From SAR202 cluster bacterium (GTDB taxonomy: Bacteria > Chloroflexota > Dehalococcoidia > Lucifugimonadales > UBA3495), in NCBI GenBank assembly GCA_009392095.1, contig VFHF01000177.1, forward strand, positions 1 to 14,662: DNA of 14,662 nt, read 5' to 3'. Positions 14,410 through 14,662 of this stretch are shown here, in pieces. Position numbers and translations under genes: made by a program. Numbering within the stretch: position 1 is the first letter of the stretch; every line of letters begins with the position of its first letter. The notes under the pieces are model-generated. The model was not told where the DNA came from. It saw only the letters and a program-made list of their open reading frames with translations, and made no database searches.

Positions 14410-14482
14410 GTAGTACATACATCCGACCTGTTTGATCTTTCCTTTTTACTCTAACATTATCAGTGTACTACCTACGGATGTG
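14410..14482. repeat. Repeated GTAGTACA and ACATCCG elements upstream of topA
   Basis: GTAGTACA at 14410-14417 recurs inverted as TGTACTAC at 14464-14471. ACATCCG at 14419-14425 recurs inverted as CGGATGT at 14475-14481. The two pairs are not nested: the order within each block is swapped, which looks more like two binding sites in opposite orientation than one long stem. A smaller inverted repeat GATGTA/TACATC lies at 14407-14423. They flank and overlap the candidate topA promoter. Confidence 0.35.
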
Positions 14483-14484
14483 AT
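14456..14484 (-). promoter_or_regulatory. Candidate topA promoter
   Basis: On the minus strand, ATCACA (14484-14479) stands 17 bases before GATAAT (14461-14456), four and five matches to the -35 and -10 consensus. Transcription would start near 14449, about 70 bases before the topA ATG. The GTAGTACA repeat sits in the spacer, as expected for a regulated promoter. Pattern match only. Confidence 0.4.
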
Positions 14485-14545
14485 CATTAGACCTTATATC
14501 CGCTGAATGTCGTCGATGTCGACCGGAGCGTCAGTTAGAGATCCA

Positions 14546-14561
14546 AGGAGCGCTCGCTCCT
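14546..14561 (-). terminator. Hairpin after the truncated gene at the right end
   Basis: AGGAGC and GCTCCT form a stem of at least six bases with a four-base loop, five bases after the stop codon at 14566. No clear T-run follows on the minus strand, so it is a weak or factor-assisted terminator, or an mRNA 3'-end stabiliser. It would separate the upstream gene from topA. Confidence 0.4.
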
Positions 14562-14565
14562 CAGA

Positions 14566-14662
14566 TTAGTCATCGTAGGTTGGTGCGAATGATAATTGCT
14601 CAGGGATGTTCTTCAGTGCGTTTAGTTTTTTTTCAATTGCTTCTTTGGAGCGAGTTCCAAAC
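14566..14662 (-). CDS. 3' end of an unidentified protein gene (partial)
   Basis: On the minus strand the frame entering from the right edge stays open for 31 codons and ends in TAA at 14566-14568. The encoded tail includes RSKEAIEKKLNALKNIPEQ, a charged, helix-forming stretch, then SFAPTYDD at the C-terminus. I do not recognise the family. It is AT-rich: I count 38 G or C in the 96 bases read, clearly below the neighbouring genes. A run of eight T (plus 14626-14633) lies in it. A hairpin follows the stop, supporting a real gene end. Too short to assign a function. Confidence 0.6.
   Translation of the reverse strand, partial: FGTRSKEAIEKKLNALKNIPEQLSFAPTYDD

Noticed and set aside
1..14662. 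CRISPR array, rRNA, tRNA, insertion sequence or tandem repeats
   Set aside because: Reading both strands showed no regularly spaced repeats, no cloverleaf with a recognisable T-loop and no transposase motifs. A tRNAscan or Infernal run was not possible.

Overview
The window is a block of bacterial housekeeping genes on moderately GC-rich DNA, with no mobile element, CRISPR array, rRNA or tRNA that I can see. The lineage looks like Chloroflexota, possibly Dehalococcoidia or a marine relative. That is an inference from three things: an EF-P loop of the KMQQR type, the RsmH C-terminal motif CVCPPRLPVCVCG, and a division cluster in which rsmH is followed directly by ftsA. No marker gene here proves the taxonomy.

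Layout. (1) Positions 4-2278, minus strand: rsmH then ftsA, a very short piece of the division and cell wall (dcw) cluster; ftsZ, if present, would lie to the left of the window. (2) About 2279-2917: a divergent regulatory region of roughly 640 bases. It holds a promoter-like pair and inverted repeats facing rsmH, and an extended -10 promoter plus two inverted repeats facing tig. (3) 2918-6317, plus strand: tig-clpP-clpX, the classic chaperone and protease operon. (4) 6320-14381, minus strand, read right to left: topA, a XerC/D-type recombinase, aroQ, an M24B Xaa-Pro peptidase, efp, xseA, xseB and a PurN-like formyltransferase, closely spaced or overlapping. clpX and the formyltransferase meet tail to tail with two bases between their stop codons. 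(5) 14382-14662: the topA upstream region, then the last 31 codons of an unidentified, AT-rich gene on the minus strand.

How the genes work together. Trigger factor meets nascent chains at the ribosome, and ClpXP degrades tagged or damaged proteins. topA, xer and xseAB deal with DNA topology, chromosome resolution and nuclease processing. efp rescues ribosomes on proline stretches, and the adjacent M24B peptidase cleaves Xaa-Pro bonds. aroQ-peptidase-efp and xseA-xseB are gene pairs also found near one another in Bacillus-type genomes, and topA-xerC is likewise a familiar neighbourhood.

I do not see a new multigene system. The points most worth a second look are: an EF-P whose loop-tip lysine is replaced by glutamine; the minimal rsmH-ftsA arrangement; a perfect 9-base inverted repeat that runs into the ribosome-binding site of the upstream rsmH start candidates, inside what may be a structured leader; a PurN-like enzyme with an unusual C-terminal extension; and operator-like palindromes upstream of tig and topA.
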